From Aphelocoma coerulescens (Eukaryota > Chordata > Aves > Passeriformes > Corvidae), in assembly GCF_041296385.1 (NCBI RefSeq), contig NC_091020.1, forward strand, positions 26,159,001 through 26,223,000: a stretch of DNA of 64,000 bases. Reading direction: 5' to 3'. A program made the position numbers and the translations under genes. Shown in pieces: positions 1 through 10,998 of this stretch; within the stretch, counting starts at the first letter, position 1; each line of letters begins with the position of its first letter. The notes beneath the pieces were generated by a model. It ran no database searches. It saw only the letters and a program-made list of their open reading frames with translations, and was not told the DNA's origin.

Positions 1-2242
1 GACTGATGCCTTCCCTTCAGTAAAAATGGAGCAGCACAGATTTTTGGATACTGAAGATCCTGGATTGTCCTGTGCTGTGTACCTGCCCAGGGCAGAACTA
101 GAAATTGGCAAATTCTTGTCTTGTGATACCTCTGCCCTGTGTGCAAGGGAAAGAAAGTTCCCTTTGAGAAGTGGGGTCGGGTTAAACATCTCCAGAGAAC
201 CCTCTCAACCTCAATTATTCTGTGAAATCAATATCGATTTTATAAAATGTTCTTTTGCTCTTTTGATGGGTTGTTTAACTTTTCCAGTGAGTGGTGTGAT
301 TTTTGTTACTGAAACAGTTACATTGGTAAATGGTTTAGTCTATATACACTTTTGCTGCTACAACTACATTTTATTCCCCTATAGCTTGCACATAACTGGG
401 AAAATATTCCTCTTTGTTGAATATTTCTTCTGTTCCAACACCCACACAAAGTCATTGCCAGATTGGGTAAAATTCACCCAAAGGTTTTGTTGCTCTTTAA
501 GTTGACAAATCTAGGAGCAGGAGGTCAAGATTCATCTAACAGGGAGAGCAATTGGAAAGGCTGGAGGCTAATCAATACTGTTTCAGCCCTCAGAGTGATT
601 CCTAACTTCTTCCTTATCAGATATACTGGAAGAGCTCCCTTTAGATCTTCTCAGAACTGACTCACTCACTCATCAAAACATACATTCTGTACTCCTTGAC
701 ACCCAGCATGAGAGAGACACCATCTCATACCAGAGAAGGTGTTGCTTCCAGACTCTGGTGAGCACTGAAGCAGAGCTGCCAAAAAAAATCAGAATGAACA
801 AAAAAGACAGAACAATGCACAGCAACTCCCTGTATGACAGAGTGGTCAGGGTACTCTTACATGATAGCACTCACAGAAGAACGAGCAGGACATTTGTCCT
901 GAGTTTCCCACACTGTGGGTGGTTGTCTCTCCATCTGACTTTGGGCATAATTCTTTGATAGTTTTGTAACTGACTATTCAGATTATCCACCTCCTTCTCC
1001 CAGTTTGTTTTAAAATTTTGCTGAGAATAGAAAGGTGATGCAAAGCATACTTTTTTGACTTTTTTATTTTAGAGCCTGGAGACCAACTCTTGTTTTGGAC
1101 CTTTTCCTCTTCATCTTTAAATGCATAAATCTGTAATTTAACAGATGAAATTATATGTTCACGCTGTAATTACAGCATCATAGTAGCAATGTTGTATGAC
1201 TGTCAGTACCAAAATAAAGTGACCATATTTTGGAGAAAATAAACATTCAGGTCAGAAACTGCTTCAGGTTAGGTATGATTTATCATATGGTGTTGCCTTT
1301 ATAAGTCAGGACACCTGTTTGCAGGGAAAAACATCACTAACAGAGATGTAAAAAAAAAAACATTCTCTTTCCTGACAGATGACATTTACTATGGAGAGGG
1401 TCAGAATTTCCATGAATACTCTAAAGGGATGTCCATCGTCCTTTGGTGCTAAAGCATACTTGTTTTATGATTTATTGGCCAGTTAGAGAGGAAAAGGAGT
1501 AGAAGTTTAAAGAAATCGAATTAGATTAGGCAAAAAGAGAAAACTGCTACTTCGTAAATGTTCCTGTGAGCCTGCAATTGAACACAGATAAAGAAGTGCT
1601 GAAAAGGAAAAAGAGGTGAAAAGATTTAAATATTTTTTTACCTATGAATTCAGGAATGGAAGTAGCAGAACAATGAAATACCAAGTTAAGTTGGTATGTA
1701 ACAAAATGTAGCAGATGTAACAAAAAACACAGATCAGAGCCTGAATCAACTTTGTATTAGCAATAAATTTCAGACTTAATCCTGCTGAGGACATCTTGAG
1801 ATTTCACCCACAAATGCCTAAACAATATGGACCAACTTGTGTGATGGGGACCCAGCTGCACATGCAGTATTTGTTATCTTTGGTTTAAAGTCAGTGGAAA
1901 ATAAATACGGAAATTCAGTTTCAAAAAACAGCAGGAAGCAAAAAGCACAGTTAAAGGTGGGGATCAGAACTTGAACCTGCAGTCTTCAGTTCTCCTGTGA
2001 AATTCCCAAATTAAACCAGTTCCCAGTTTTTATCAACTTCTCCCAGATATTACCCTGGGCACCACAATGCTCTGACAGCCCTTTCATCTCCATACATCAT
2101 CCACTACATTTTAGAGCAAACTCCACCCAGCTACATCCTGGCCCTGACTGACTTGGTACCACCTTCATCTCTTTGCAAACTTTGCGTGGCATGAACCACA
2201 CTCAAATACGCCCACGGGATGCAGTGTAAAAACAGAGCCTAC
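1..2242 (-). other. SORCS1: SORCS1 intron downstream of the last visible exon (partial)
   Basis: The next family exon (expected to begin GDVQRT and contain DFGDGIAVSY of the PKD domain) was searched for on the minus strand and is not here, so it lies before position 1. A doubtful MIR-like stretch is present near 1930-2030. The 159-codon plus-strand frame at 26-505 has no domain, no upstream promoter and no splice support. Confidence 0.83.
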
Positions 2243-2414
2243 CTCCTCCAGCTGCACCAGGAAGGTGACGTTGTGCCCCTGCTCGGCCGTGAGCCGGCCG
2301 TCGGCCGTGACGATGCGGAGGCCCTGGGGGGGCTTGCCCGGGCACTGCTGGGGCTTGGCCGTGTACCTCTCGCGCACTCCGTCCGTGCAGTTGTTGGAAA
2401 CGACCTTCCGGTAC
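2243..2414 (-). CDS. SORCS1: SORCS1 coding exon 14 of 14 (end of 10CC-b and start of PKD1)
   Basis: This is a 172-nt exon, acceptor cctttgcag and donor gtaggc. G completes Gly, then it encodes YRKVVSNNCTDGVRERYTA, KPQQCPGKPPQGLRIVTAD and GRLTAEQGHNVTFLVQLEE. NNC and QQC are 10CC cysteines 9 and 10; GLRIVTADG onward is the first strand of the PKD domain; NCT and NVT are sequons. Phase 2 in, 0 out. RIVTADG favours SORCS1 over SORCS3 (HVVTTDG). The exon is strikingly GC- and CpG-rich compared with the flanking introns. The frame continues open into the intron for about 20 codons, which is not coding. Confidence 0.98.
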
Positions 2415-3211
2415 CTGCAAAGGGACGGGGGAATCCGTGCAAGGTGCTGACAAGGAGCACAGCAGGGTTAAGTGGGAACGGGTTCCTTTAGGCTAAGGAG
2501 ATTGTAAGGAAACAAAGATTCCCAAATATATTTCAGCAGTTGTCTCAGCCAAGCATTCCTCACGTGCCAAACACACCAGTAGTCCATACTGTTGTTAATG
2601 GCATGTGATAATTTCCTGCACAGAGTATCTTGATGTCATATAAGGTACCATAAATTGCCTAAACCATAAAATGATATGATGTTATGAGTTAAATAACTAT
2701 AAAGTTATAAATAAATTATATACACATACAGTATGGCATTGTATTCAATTATTACACTGTTAGGCAATGTTTAATAACTTTTCTTGTATGTTCCCCACTT
2801 CCCATTAGTTGTGAAGGAAGTGTCTCTAAAGATGTAATCATCAAGGGCTAGAAAAATAAAGAGTTGAAGCAAAAGCATATTCTGCCCATCTTTCAGTGTA
2901 CAAACTCTCCAAAAACAGTTTGGGTTGCTTTGTTTGCTTTAATCACTTGCATCATTAATGAAATCTGCCAGTATCTTAACTTAAACTATATCTTCCATGG
3001 ACTTCCAAGAGAGCCAAAAAACCATCAGCATTCAAGCTAGCTACCCATCTATTACTTCAGTTCACCTATACATCAATTTCATCTCTCTGCACTAATTTAT
3101 TTTCCAGTGTTTCTGCCTTCAGCCAGCTCTGACACACCTCCAGTAGCTGTCATTGGGTTAAATCCATATGGGTGCTAAATATAGCTAAATAAAGCCTGGT
3201 AAGCCACTTAC
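2415..3211 (-). other. SORCS1: SORCS1 intron (797 bp)
   Basis: This is an A/T-rich intron. I see no exon, repeat or site in it that I can name. Confidence 0.85.
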
Positions 3212-3325
3212 CCAGTGCTGTTGAGATAACTCTGTCCAAGGCTGCAGTCTTTTGACAAGGAGGATGGGTTATACCAAAATGCTGGTAAACACTGGCCATT
3301 GCTGTGGCGTTCATATCCATAATCA
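3212..3325 (-). CDS. SORCS1: SORCS1 coding exon 13 of 14 (10CC-b)
   Basis: This 114-nt exon has acceptor tacaacag and donor gtaagt. T completes Cys 6, then it encodes DYGYERHSNGQCLPAFWYN, PSSLSKDCSLGQSYLNST and GG of a split Gly codon. GQC and KDC are 10CC cysteines 7 and 8; DYGYER is a motif shared by all sortilin-family receptors; NST is an N-glycosylation sequon. Phase 2 in, 2 out. A different minus-strand frame stays open across this exon for 103 codons and is a shadow, since only this frame fits the family and both splice phases. Confidence 0.97.
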
Positions 3326-6033
3326 CTGTTGTAACATTAAGAGAAACCATCAGATAAAACCCCAAAAGAACAAACACAGGTGTTAGCTCATGCTCTCTAC
3401 TATTAATACAAGTTCTGATTTTCCTGCATCTGTTTACTAGGATTTCTGATTTTATTCTCACTGATAGAACAGATTCTTATTCCACTTCAGCTTTTTCATT
3501 TGGGGTGGTTGCCTTGCATACATCCCAGCATACAAAAGAAGAACCAGAGCAGGCAGTTTTTGAGTATTGCATCAACTGTTCTCTCTCTGTAGACTAACAG
3601 CAACTGTCAAGATCAAATCTAGGCTCAAATATTAAAAAAAAAAACCAACAGAAATCTAAGCTAAGTTAAATCATGACTGTCTCAATCATATCTTAGAAAA
3701 CTGAAGGGCTAAAAAGCTAATTGCATTAGGAAACTATATCACACAAGATGTAGAGGAAAATTTACAGCCCTGAGAGAGCTCTTGCCTGAAGGCATTAACA
3801 GTGTATTTAGTAATGGGAAAGAAGTCTGTGATCTTCAATTCTCTTTTTGTTTGAAAGAGGAAATGCTACCAAAAATCACGTTAGAAACAATGAGTCAAAC
3901 TTTAATCTTTTGTCACAATTTGAGTTTAGTTATGACTAAGTTTGCTTTGGTTTCACTAAAAAGATTTCAAATTGTTTCTCATTCCAAGTAAACAAAGACT
4001 CTATAAAAAATGTTATTATGGGAAGAAAAACCTCCAACAAACAGAAAACCTCTTTAATCAGTATTCCATTCACATGTGGTTTTACTTTCCAGCCGTTGAG
4101 TAATGAGGACTACTTGGTTGGATAACTATTCTTGTTCCTTTTACTAAGCCTTCTCCACAGCTCATAATGGAGAAGTAATAGGATGTCATTTCTGAGAACT
4201 GCTACACAGAGTCCACCTACTCCATTCCAATATTCCAGTTGCAAAACAACCCGTGATCTGAAAATGGCACTTTTCTGCAAAGCATTTTTTATACTTACTA
4301 TCTACAGTGTCTTGGTATCAAGTAGCCTGATTTTCTAAGAAAAGAGGATTAGAGCAGCATTAGATTATGTGATTAAGGGCTCATATCTGTATATGTATGT
4401 AAAAAAGCAGCGAGAAAAAGCAGGAGATGGATGAACTCCCAACAACCTGATCAGAGTTAGTGGAGCCCCTGCTACAGCTCCTCCCAGGGCTGTCACAACA
4501 CAGCCATCAGTCCATGGCCAGGGTGAGACCTAACAGATCATCAACAAGAGAGATATTTATAGAAAAATATTAACAACAACAACAAGAATGTTTAACTCAA
4601 TGAAGACTTTTTTCAAGTGTCTTGAAAAAGCATGACGACTTAAAAAAAATTTAACTACTCAGTAATAAACAATTTTAAGAAGCTTGCTACTGGTCTTAGA
4701 TATAAGACAAAGAAGAAAAAAAGGAGAAAATATGTTTCAATTTATCTTTTTAAAGTTTTTTGTACTGGTTATCAAGAAAAGACATCGAAAAGAATTCTGT
4801 CACCACTTTTTACTTCTGCTTCATTTTCTTCTGAATAAAGTGTTTTGAGGCAATCTTAAATTGGCAAAATTAAAAAGATGACATTAAGCAAAAGAAATTT
4901 CATGCTGCATATCACTTGGGAAAACTCCTGAACATTAGGCTGCATGACTGTTCCAAAGGAACATTTTGGCAGCTGTGGTGCTTGGGGTATCTACAACAAG
5001 TAATTGAGTACATACTCCAGGAAACAGCAATGAAGTAGATGACCTAAATGGTCTTTTCCTCATTTTTTTTTGATTGAATTTTCATCAATCTATTTACTCA
5101 GATGGTTGCAACTCACTGTTGCTTAATTGCTTTGGAAGCATCAGCCAGCCAACTCTCCCAGTGCCATGTGCTTCTATAATCATCCTTGTTGGAATAAGAA
5201 CACTATAGCTGCAGAATACACTTTGTAATGAAGAATAACACCATTCTGTTTTGCTTGGAGAAAACAAATATTTACATACAAGTGGGACTCCCGTACTTTT
5301 GTAATTCATTTGTACACACTCTGCAGCACTGTATTCCTAAGTTATCGTGTGTGACTCTAATTAAAAAGCTGTAACACTGTACACACACAATGTTCTGTAA
5401 CCAGGTGAAAACAAAACTAATACAGCAAAATCTGTCTCAGAGGGGATCAGTACTCACAGTCAAATTTGATGCAGTAGTCTGGGATTTCTTACTATTCACG
5501 TGCCTAGATTCAAGCTACTATTTTGGTTCCTATTCCTACTTGTATATCTGGGCAACCCAAGCTGGACTTAACTAGTTTTGACTGTACTTGGATCATTATC
5601 TCTCAAAGTCAAGAGAAAGAAATCCTAGGATTTTCCACAGCAGAAATAGTTACAAGCACAGAAGTTTCACAGTGTTGTTTTTTGGGCTTGCAAATCATCT
5701 GGCTCATTAAGGCCCTACAGAAATATCATCCCAGTAAATGACATGAATTGCTGCTCCATATCCCTCTACAGATGCAGCAGCCACTCGTTCACCTCTGCAG
5801 TCTTGGAATCTAATGAATTCCTTGGCTACAGGCTGCTGCACGCAGAACACTGATGCTGACAACAAATTGCTGCCTACAATTTGGCACAACAGGCTTTGTA
5901 GCAATCAACAAGCATCACCATCAATTGGATTGCCATAGCACGAGCCAGTACAGCGAAGTCTGGAGATGGGGAAGGCATCAGCCTCAGCCTGCAATCAGCT
6001 CCCCGAGTCATTGCCTGGGAACTGGGAATTGGA

Positions 6034-6041
6034 ATTTGCAT
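6034..6041 (+). promoter_or_regulatory. POU/octamer motif ATTTGCAT
   Basis: A perfect ATTTGCAT lies inside a stretch (about 5900-6100) of higher sequence complexity than its surroundings. SORCS1 is neuronally expressed, so a POU-factor enhancer is conceivable, but a single 8-mer is expected by chance about once per 30 kb per orientation pair. Confidence 0.2.
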
Positions 6042-7889
6042 ATATTGATGATATTTTGTGCCTGCCTGAAAAGAACTCAGGCGACATAGATAATGTATCT
6101 CCTAAAAAGGAGTGGAGCTTTTGCCATCAGGGATTGCTTTATCAGTATGAAGCAGCCTATCTTGTGGCTCTCACTGAATATGGTTTTACCCTTTTACTGG
6201 TTTAAACTGGAATCCTATTTTTCTTAGTCAAGTAGAACTGCAAGTTCTTTTCTGTAATTAGATACAAATTCATTCTCATTCCAGACGTTTTGTATCTCTG
6301 CTCAATGCTCATGATAAATTCCTCTACCTAATGTTATTTTCAGCACAGGTAATAATCAAAGAAAAGAAATCCCTTAAGGAAGTTTGTAATTTGAAAACAG
6401 ACCTGACAAACATACTGTTTGGAAGAACTATTAATTCACATGAAATTATTAAAATCCTACTGCTCTAAGATATAGAAATAACCAGTTAATTTGGATGAGT
6501 GATTGCCATGTTCATAGCTTCTAAAAATCAAGATATGACTTAGCATGTAACAGAGAAATTCCTTACGATTACCAGCTTCACTTTAAGGTCAACTGTGCCA
6601 GAAGCTGGAAATCCTACTTGTGTTTTTCCATGCTGTGCTTCCCACATGGTTCAGACACTAAATGGGCTGGAATTAAGCTATCTCTGAAAATAGTCACCTT
6701 TTTTCTGCAGCTTCCAAAAGCCCTGGGGGGAAAAAACAACTGGAAAAGTCGTGGAAATTACAGCAATGGAAAAGTCTCACTAGCTTTTTATTCACCTAAT
6801 ACCATTGTCTAGTATTTAACCATGATGCAAGTCTAGGTTTGTGTTAAAGGGGAGCTGTGCTTGCTCTCCAGTCCTACAGGACCTGATATGGGATTAAACT
6901 CGGAGCAGGATGGATTCAGCTACAGTCTGAACTGTGCATCTACAAGGGTGTATGATTATAATTGCATCACACTATTTGGAGTCCAGCTATTCCAGCTTAT
7001 GTTAATACAGAACCTAAAATCCCCAGAATCTTTCCAATAAATCCATGCCCGGTAGATATCCAGGACCTTAAAGATGCAGAGATGCATTGCAGGCTTTGGA
7101 TAGTGAATCTGCATTTTTCACAAGCACCCAAAATGAATTAAAAATTCATTCTAAATTACTATTTGTTAGCTAACCAACCCAGAGCAATGAGAAAGCAAAG
7201 TTAGTTAACCAAAGGGTGCAAATGTAGGTGTATTTCAGAGCTGGCATCTGCATGATCTGAACTCAGGGGTGCTGACACAAAGGCAGCAGAATCTAACCAC
7301 ACTCAGTGTCCGGCCCCTGCCTCCCCATGGTTTGTCAGAACAGTTTCTCCTGATGCAGGACTCTGATGTTTTAGCATAGGAACTAACCCCAGCAGGCAGG
7401 GCTGTAATTTAAGTGCCAGAGATATAAAAAGAGCCAGCCAGACCCCTGCTGATATAATTTGTGAAATAAATAGACCTGATTCCCAATTTCACTAAGGCTC
7501 CTTTGTGCCTCTCTGGCTATCCAAAACCACTAGCACCAGTATCAACAGGCTCATGCTTCTCATGAAGGTGTAAGATATGGCAATACTGATAGAAGAAGCC
7601 CTCTATTAATGACAGTGGGTTCAGAGGGAGGACTGACAGTGAGACACTTTACTCAGAGTTCCTATTAAAGGGCCTGGGAGCCAGGTGCCTGAAAGATGAA
7701 CACCAAGGATGAGGGTTTCCATCTGTGTCTAGGAGGTGTTTCTGCTGAAGAGATATTGCTGTAATAATGCTCAGACGGCAGGAAGGAACACAATGTGAGG
7801 AAAGCGGGTAAATTAATGCTTTAATAACACCCAAGTAACGGTGTCATCCATTTACCCAAATCAATTAAATGAAGGAGGAGATTCTCGTT

Positions 7890-8160
7890 TCTAGGCCGTT
7901 GCTAGGACAGATTTGCCGAGGGCTCTTGTGCATCCCCAGTCCCCCATTCCTGAAGCGCTATTGCCCTCTGGCTGCCGGCCCCGCTCCCTGCACGGAGAGC
8001 CGGCACCTGCTCCCAGCCCTTCCCGGCCCCTTTGGCTGCCGGCCCGGGATAAAAGGGCTCTGCTGGCAGAGGAGTCCAGGTTCCACGGCTGGAAAAACTC
8101 CAGTCACTTCTAATGTCACTCAGTTTTGTTGCTGCGTGAAACAATAAATAAATGTGCCCT
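7890..8160 (+). promoter_or_regulatory. GC- and CpG-rich patch with TATA-like box and downstream AATAAA (LTR- or promoter-like)
   Basis: About eleven CpGs fall between 7893 and 8092 in an otherwise CpG-poor intron. The motif ggctgccggccc occurs twice (near 7968 and 8034). Right after the second copy comes gggataaaaggg (TATA-like, 8048-8057), and 90 bp later aataaataaat (8143 onward). This spacing of a TATA-like box and a polyadenylation signal is what an LTR shows, but an intronic promoter or a chance CpG cluster would look similar. It points away from SORCS1 transcription. Confidence 0.35.
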
Positions 8161-10867
8161 TTTCCTTGAGAAAGGCTTACCAACGGGCTGCACACAGATT
8201 TGAAATTAATGTGGAGTTCTGTGATATCACAAGGAGAAGAAAACATTAGAAAATCTTTATGTCTTTTATAACTGGTATTTTTCCTCTGAACTGATAAAAA
8301 AAAGACTTTCAGGATTAACAGCAATAATATTTTTTCTCACTTTACCTGACCACAGAGACACAATTTTTTACTCCAATCTCTGACAAGCTTAGATAACAAA
8401 ATTTTCTCCATACAAACATTGTTTAAACAACAAAGACAGCACAATGGCAGGGATGGTTGTTGCCTTCTCTGTATACACGTCTGGGTCCTGTAACCACTGA
8501 TGTTAATATAAAAAGCTGCCCAGTTTATTTCAAGATTGAAAAATCAAGTGTTGGCAGCTAACTGTCTGGGGGATTCATGTCCCCTTTAATCTCCTTCAGT
8601 TAAGAGCCCTGCCCAGCAAAAAAAAAGAAAATTAAAAAAAAAAGGAAATAGAGCATTCAAAAGTACTGAAATGCCATGAGTGAGGATGATGAAAGTGCTT
8701 TTTTCTTCCTGAAAAGGAAAGACCTCCACAGAGGGCGTCCTTCCATAGCAAGAATTCATTCCCTGATTTTCCTCCAAACCTCCCTCCAACTTCTGCAGGG
8801 TGGATTGGCAGTGAAGCCTCGTGCAGAGCTCAACAAGACAGGCACTGAAAGTTACAGTGGTGCAGCAAGCATCTTTGCCTTTCTTAGCAGACAGAATTGC
8901 TTTTTTTCTTGCCCCTTTCTTTTCTCCTTTTCTGTCCTTCTCTGACAGATCTATGTAAAATTAGGCTCCTGATGAGTATTGTTGGTCAATGTTTCTGAAC
9001 TGGATGCTTAAAGGAATATTTCAGTCTTTTTTCACCAGATGCAGTAGGGAGGAAGCTGAAATGGATAAAGTAGAAATTCAGGTCTGAGGACTGTAGGAAT
9101 AACTTGAGCTCAGGGAGAACTGGAGTGAATAACAACAGTCTGTTCTAAACCAATGATTCCTTGAGAAGGAGAAAGGTCCTTCTTGGTCAAAAAGGACCTA
9201 ATTCTGCCTCTTCCAACAGAGTTGAGGTGTCCTGTTCGTGCATGTGAACTGTGAGCGCCTGTTGTATATCCCCAATCATCCAAGCTTTCTCTTACATTGT
9301 CTCACAGCCCAGAAGAGCTTTTGGACAAAATTTCCTGGAGGTGAACATTGAAGAAATAAAAGCATGTCTTCCCCCAGCAAATGTCACTGTGGTACTTTTT
9401 TTCTGTACCTAGCAACAAAGTTTTGTAGCAGCAAGCCACACAGTCAATTTTAATAAAATAAAGATATTCATTCTCAGAGAGAAGTTCTAGAAGGAAAGCA
9501 TATTTTTATCAAAAATTTCAGGTTTGTGTGTCCCTTACGAGTGCCAGGGATTTAAACGCTAATGGACTGACTGTGAATCAATTGCATCAACTATTTTATA
9601 AGGCCAGGAGGTTGGCTCAGCCTGCCCTATAAGAGAGTCAAAATCTTCAGGGAATTTCCTTGTTTAATGATGGTTTGGGGTTTTTGGTTTGGCTGTTATC
9701 TTTTTTACATTACCAGAGAAATGTTAAATGATTGACATCCAGGACCTTTGGACACCTAAATGATGAACTACACACAGATCTTCTCCCTAGAAAAGAACTA
9801 AATGGAAAATGGGGAAACCATCAAGAAACCACATTGACAGAATCTGTGCCAAAATATGTCCATAATTGTTATTGTTTGGAGCAAGAGGATTGACTTTTTT
9901 TGACACAATATAAAAGCCTCTTGAAATTCTGTGATTTTATGTAGAAAAAATATTCTATATTTATGGAGGAGTGAGAAGGGAAACACTATACATTTCCATA
10001 CGAAATATTGATGAGATCAATCTTTTCAGGATTCATGTAGCAGATTCTGGTTTAATTAGTAACATGACATAGATCTGGGTGGGTGAGGCACAAAGGGAGT
10101 TTATCGGCACTGCCAAAGAGCCAACATTTCTCTCATCCAAGATACTCAGGAACTTGCAGACTTGGAGGAAAAAAAGTAAGAAAGAGATTTCAATAATGTG
10201 GTTCCCTGCCCTTTTTGTGCAAATTGCTGTGAGTCAGCAGTAATATTGAAATTAAACCAGCAGCTGAAGATTTTATCACACCATGCATAACTCGCCCACG
10301 GACTCTATTTCCCATAGCAAGCATCACAGAAGAAAAGGCTTCAGGAGATTAACTCAAATCATGATGGCAATGTCTGCTGGAAACTGTCAAACATGATGGT
10401 CCAGATGCAACAAATGACCCTGGAATTTCCTAGATTCTTGACTGCCAGAAGCTGAAGGCATACTTTGCAGACGCATATATTTACTTTTACTCATATATAC
10501 ATATGTGTCTATGTGTTAAGAATTTATTTTATTTTTTACACAATGCTGTTACATGTCTAAAGACTGTTTTCAGCCACTCCTGGTCATTGCTAAGGTTAGA
10601 TGTGCTAAATTGACCTGTTATCTGACTGGTGCACAGAGCTGAGATGTGACCTGGAAAATGGTCAGCTCAGCATCAATTTCGTGGGAACTTCAGGAGATTA
10701 CAGATACCTATTCCACCTCTCCTTCCTTTAACATACCTGCACTATCAGGGAGCAGCCAATTTGATACCTACATGATTATTAATTTCTACTCTCTGCAAGC
10801 TTACAGCCTCTCTAAGGATCTCTGTGCTGCTGTGTGAGGGCACCCAGTCCTTCTGCCCACTGCTCAC

Positions 10868-10998
10868 CAGTCAAAGTCTGCCTCTGTGCACACACACGGC
10901 TCCGAGGTCATAGCCCCAGCATATTTCCCTTGCATGCATTTCTTCTCTGACTTGCGCTTCCTGTAGATCCTTTTTGCTCCCATAATGCAGGCTTCTCC
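10868..10998 (-). CDS. SORCS1: SORCS1 coding exon 12 of 14 (10CC-a)
   Basis: This is a 131-nt exon, acceptor tttccag and donor gtgagc. It encodes GEACIMGAKRIYRKRKSEK, then KCMQGKYAGAMTSEPCVCT and EADFD plus TG of a split Cys codon. Four complete cysteines (EAC, KKC, EPC, CVC) plus the split one are 10CC cysteines 2 to 6. The lysine/arginine-rich stretch and MQGKYAGAM are specific to SORCS1; SORCS3 has CALGRDHSGS here (from memory). 10CC wraps under the propeller and stabilises the ligand-binding tunnel in the family. Phase 0 in, 2 out. Confidence 0.98.

Larger units (their letters stand above)
3326..10867 (-). other. SORCS1: SORCS1 intron (7.5 kb)
   Basis: No exon is seen. Contents: a GC- and CpG-rich patch at about 7890-8095 followed by AATAAATAAAT at 8143 (LTR- or promoter-like), a stretch around 5900-6100 with a perfect octamer ATTTGCAT at 6034-6041, and a doubtful MIR-like stretch near 7190-7310. 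The 140-codon minus-strand open frame at 7902-8324 overlaps the GC-rich patch and has no recognisable domain. Confidence 0.87.

Noticed and set aside
26..505. 159-codon plus-strand open frame as a gene
   Set aside because: It lies in a SORCS1 intron on the opposite strand, with no domain, no signal and no splice or promoter support; A/T-rich chance frame.
2165..2242. C-terminal extension of the exon at 2243-2414 by reading through the donor
   Set aside because: The frame stays open for about 20 codons, but the gtaggc donor after QLEE is where the family sequence continues in another exon; the extension resembles nothing in PKD domains.
3150..3461. 103-codon minus-strand open frame over exon 3212-3325 in another frame
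   Set aside because: Only the frame giving DYGYER and KDCSLG matches the VPS10 family and joins in phase with both neighbouring exons.
7902..8324. 140-codon minus-strand open frame as a hidden exon or gene
   Set aside because: It overlaps the GC-rich patch where stops are rare; no domain, and the SORCS1 chain has no gap that it could fill.
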